Assembly (NCBI RefSeq): GCF_944327235.1
Contig: NZ_CALVHE010000001.1
Location: 1-64,000 of the forward strand
Origin: an uncultured Desulfovibrio sp.
Lineage (GTDB): Bacteria; Desulfobacterota; Desulfovibrionia; Desulfovibrionales; Desulfovibrionaceae
Length of the DNA: 64,000 nucleotides
Direction: 5' to 3'
Part shown: positions 62,216-64,000 of the stretch, piece after piece
Layout: every line of letters begins with the position of its first letter
Position numbering within the stretch: the stretch's first letter is position 1
The notes under the pieces: generated by a model
Seen by the model: the letters and a program-made list of their open reading frames with translations, nothing else
The model's database searches: none
Told to the model about the DNA's origin: nothing
Program-made: the position numbers and the translations under genes

Positions 62216-62311
62216 CGACTTTCCGCTCTGAAAAAGGCCCTCCGAACGCGCAAGCGCCCGCATCACAAGATACGGGCACTTACGGGATACGGAAAATTTT
62301 ATTTTTTTCGT

Positions 62312-63352
62312 CTACTTGCCGAACGGACACACCGGATAGCGGCACTGCGGACAACCGGAGCAAAAGCCGCCATGCCCAAGCGCCGCGATGTCTTCCGTGC
62401 GTATATCCAGCCCGGCCAGCAGACGCGGCACCATCAGCTCAAAGATGCTGGCCTTGTGGTACATGACGCAGCCCGGCAGCCCCAGCACCGGGATACGCCT
62501 GCCTCCCATCTCCAGAAAAGCCAGCAGGAACATGGCCCCGGGGTAGACCGGCGCGCCGTAGGTCACGATCTGCGCTCCCGTGGCTCGGATGGAGGCGGGC
62601 GTCCTGTCGTCGGGGTCAACGGACATGCCGCCCGTCACGACGACCATGTCCGCGCCCTGGGCCACAAAATCCGTGATGGCCGCCGAGGTCATGGCCTCGT
62701 CATCGCTGGTGAGAGTCTGCCCCAGCACCGTACAGCCCAGATCGGCAAACTTCTGGCGCAGCACCGGCCCGAAAGCATCCTTGATGCGGCCGCTGTAGAT
62801 CTCGCTGCCCGTCGTCACGATGCCCACGGCAGCGGCGGCCAGCGGATGCACCCGCAGCACCGGCGAGCTGACCAGCTCTTCCAGACGGCACAGACGGGAC
62901 TCCTCGATCATGAGCGGCACCACACGGGTCCCGGCCACATCCTGTCCGGCTTCCACAAGCCGCATGGTGTGCAAGGTGGCCAGCGTGATCTCCCCTATGC
63001 CATTGATGGCGGTCAGCGTGGGCACATCCACTTCCAGGATGCCGCGACAGTCCGCCGAAAAGTTGATGCGCCCCTCCTTTGGTTCGCTCAGGCGCAGGTG
63101 CGGACCGCAGACCGCCGCGGCAATACGGGCGGCGGCATCATTTTCATGCACCATCCCCGGGCAGGGCGCATAGACGTAGAGGTGTTCCTTGCCCACATCC
63201 AGCAGGGTAGCGATATCCTCCTCGCGTACCACATGCCCCTTGCGAAACACCGGTCCCTTGCTTTCGCCGGGCACGATGCGGGTAATGTCATGACAAAGCA
63301 CCGTCCCGACGGCATCCCGCACATCAATGATCTTCATATCCAGTTTAGCCAT
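62312..63352 (-). CDS. molybdopterin-binding (MoeA/MogA-like) protein with C-terminal cysteine motif
   Basis: A 346-residue protein. An N-terminal MoeA-like region (VRDAVGTVLCHDITRIVPGESKG in pieces) precedes a MoCF/MogA-type domain (GIVTTGSEIYSGRI, TSDDEAMTSAAI, VVVTGGMSVDPDDRTP, GLPGCVMYHKASIFELMVPRLLAG). It ends in CSGCPQCRYPVCPFGK, four cysteines that could hold a metal or Fe-S site. This suggests a role in Mo/W-cofactor handling, not core MoeA. GGAGG precedes the ATG at 63352. Confidence 0.85.
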   Translation of the reverse strand: MAKLDMKIIDVRDAVGTVLCHDITRIVPGESKGPVFRKGHVVREEDIATLLDVGKEHLYVYAPCPGMVHENDAAARIAAAVCGPHLRLSEPKEGRINFSADCRGILEVDVPTLTAINGIGEITLATLHTMRLVEAGQDVAGTRVVPLMIEESRLCRLEELVSSPVLRVHPLAAAAVGIVTTGSEIYSGRIKDAFGPVLRQKFADLGCTVLGQTLTSDDEAMTSAAITDFVAQGADMVVVTGGMSVDPDDRTPASIRATGAQIVTYGAPVYPGAMFLLAFLEMGGRRIPVLGLPGCVMYHKASIFELMVPRLLAGLDIRTEDIAALGHGGFCSGCPQCRYPVCPFGK

Positions 63353-63522
63353 GCATCCTCCGAAAGAGCGCCCTCCCGGCGCAGAGGACATCTTAATCCA
63401 TTGCCGCCAAAGCGCAAGCCCGGCGGTCATGCGGATACGCCCGACACACCGTACGCACATTGACAGCGACGGTAATCTTTGCAAGATGAATCTGGCGGGC
63501 AAAGACCCGCAAGGAGCCCTTC

Positions 63523-64000
63523 ATGAAAAATGCTGCCCTTTTGCTTGCCCTGTCCCTGACGGTCCCTTTGACGGGCTGTTTCGGCGGAGAAAGCACGCCG
63601 CCTCCGCCGCCGCCCGGCCCGGTGGAGAGCTTTCTGATCAATGCCGCGCCGGGCGCCAGCACCACGGTGGATGATCCCCAGTTCGGCCCGCAAGTTCATG
63701 TACTGCTTGAAGACAACTTCATCTCCGCGTCGGGCGAGGATTGTCGCCGTGCCACCGTGCGCAGTCAGCGGCAGGAGGCCGAAGTGGTCGTCATCTGCCG
63801 GGACGGCCAGGGCGTCTGGCGTCTGGCCCCCCGCGTCTGGGGGCAGGGACTGACGCCGCCCCCCGCGGAAAAGGCCGCCCCGCAGGCAAAGCAGAACACG
63901 CCCGCCCCGACGGCGACCGAACAACCGGCAACTCGTCCGGCGGCAACGGATACGACGGCGCGACCTGCCGCTGAGACGGCTTCCGGCGCTCCGGCGGCGG
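63523..64000 (+). CDS. lipoprotein with Pro/Ala/Thr-rich tail, cut by the window end
   Basis: The first 159 codons of a lipoprotein: a 16-residue hydrophobic signal with lipobox LTGC (Cys19), then a Pro-rich spacer (TPPPPPPGP), a compact region of about 85 residues (VDDPQFGPQVHVLLEDNFISASGEDC in pieces, with Cys pair in EDCRR and VICRDG), then a Pro/Ala/Thr-rich stretch still open at 64000. AAGGAG precedes the ATG. I do not recognise the family. Confidence 0.75.
   Translation, partial: MKNAALLLALSLTVPLTGCFGGESTPPPPPPGPVESFLINAAPGASTTVDDPQFGPQVHVLLEDNFISASGEDCRRATVRSQRQEAEVVVICRDGQGVWRLAPRVWGQGLTPPPAEKAAPQAKQNTPAPTATEQPATRPAATDTTARPAAETASGAPAA

Overview
The window looks like chromosomal DNA of a moderately GC-rich Gram-negative bacterium. 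The closest fit is a Desulfovibrio-type member of the Desulfovibrionales. This is inferred from gene content and order: a cheB-HEAT-cheR-parA-cheW-cheY-cheA cluster, an acpS-nnr-tsaE-lysC cluster, a DHH-CBS-nucleotidyltransferase fusion and tpiA-secG. No rRNA gene is present to confirm it. Genes are dense, many start and stop codons overlap, and nearly all genes are housekeeping.

Layout. 1-4.7 kb: an XRE regulator, a radical SAM protein, a membrane metallophosphoesterase, and an aromatic amino acid permease followed by RidA. 4.9-8.3 kb: ettA and an exported DUF4139 protein. 8.4-18.9 kb: one tightly packed run, radA-CYTH-clpS-clpA-aat-uvrB-ligA-dapB, which joins DNA repair to a complete N-degron module (Aat adds the degron, ClpS recognises it, ClpA unfolds). 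19.8-29.6 kb (minus): a seven-gene chemosensory operon whose CheA has three Hpt-like regions and whose operon also encodes a ParA ATPase and a HEAT-repeat protein; its promoter lies back to back with that of tRNA-Pro(CGG). 30.2-34.8 kb (minus): unknown 573-aa protein-rsmE-rarA-plsC. 35-41.1 kb (plus): GAF-mreB-inositol phosphatase-rimI-tpiA-secG-smr, with a degenerate Nudix gene antisense to the end of the phosphatase ORF. 41.1-43.5 kb: a fetAB-type ABC exporter pair enclosed by about 280-bp inverted repeats, with the ATPase gene frameshifted. 43.6-53.6 kb: DUF1992, hit-lapA-mutS, xerD plus the DHH-CBS-CCA fusion, folK and a YHS-like protein. 53.9-59.8 kb: a second RidA, lysC-tsaE-nnr-acpS and ugd. 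60.3-64 kb: a small XRE protein, a methyltransferase, a MarR-cupin unit with two matching palindromic operators, a molybdopterin-binding protein and a lipoprotein cut by the window end.

The most unusual structure is non-coding. (1) A dispersed family of about 150-bp hairpin-rich intergenic repeats is bounded by TTTAGAGC and GCTCTAAA: four full-size copies (one strongly diverged), one partial copy and one remnant. Copies sit against terminators, supply the mutS stop codon, or supply the ribosome binding site of the next gene. (2) A second, MITE-like repeat with imperfect terminal inverted repeats (AGGGYCTGTYAACAC) occurs as an inverted pair around fetAB. No CRISPR array, transposase or prophage was seen.
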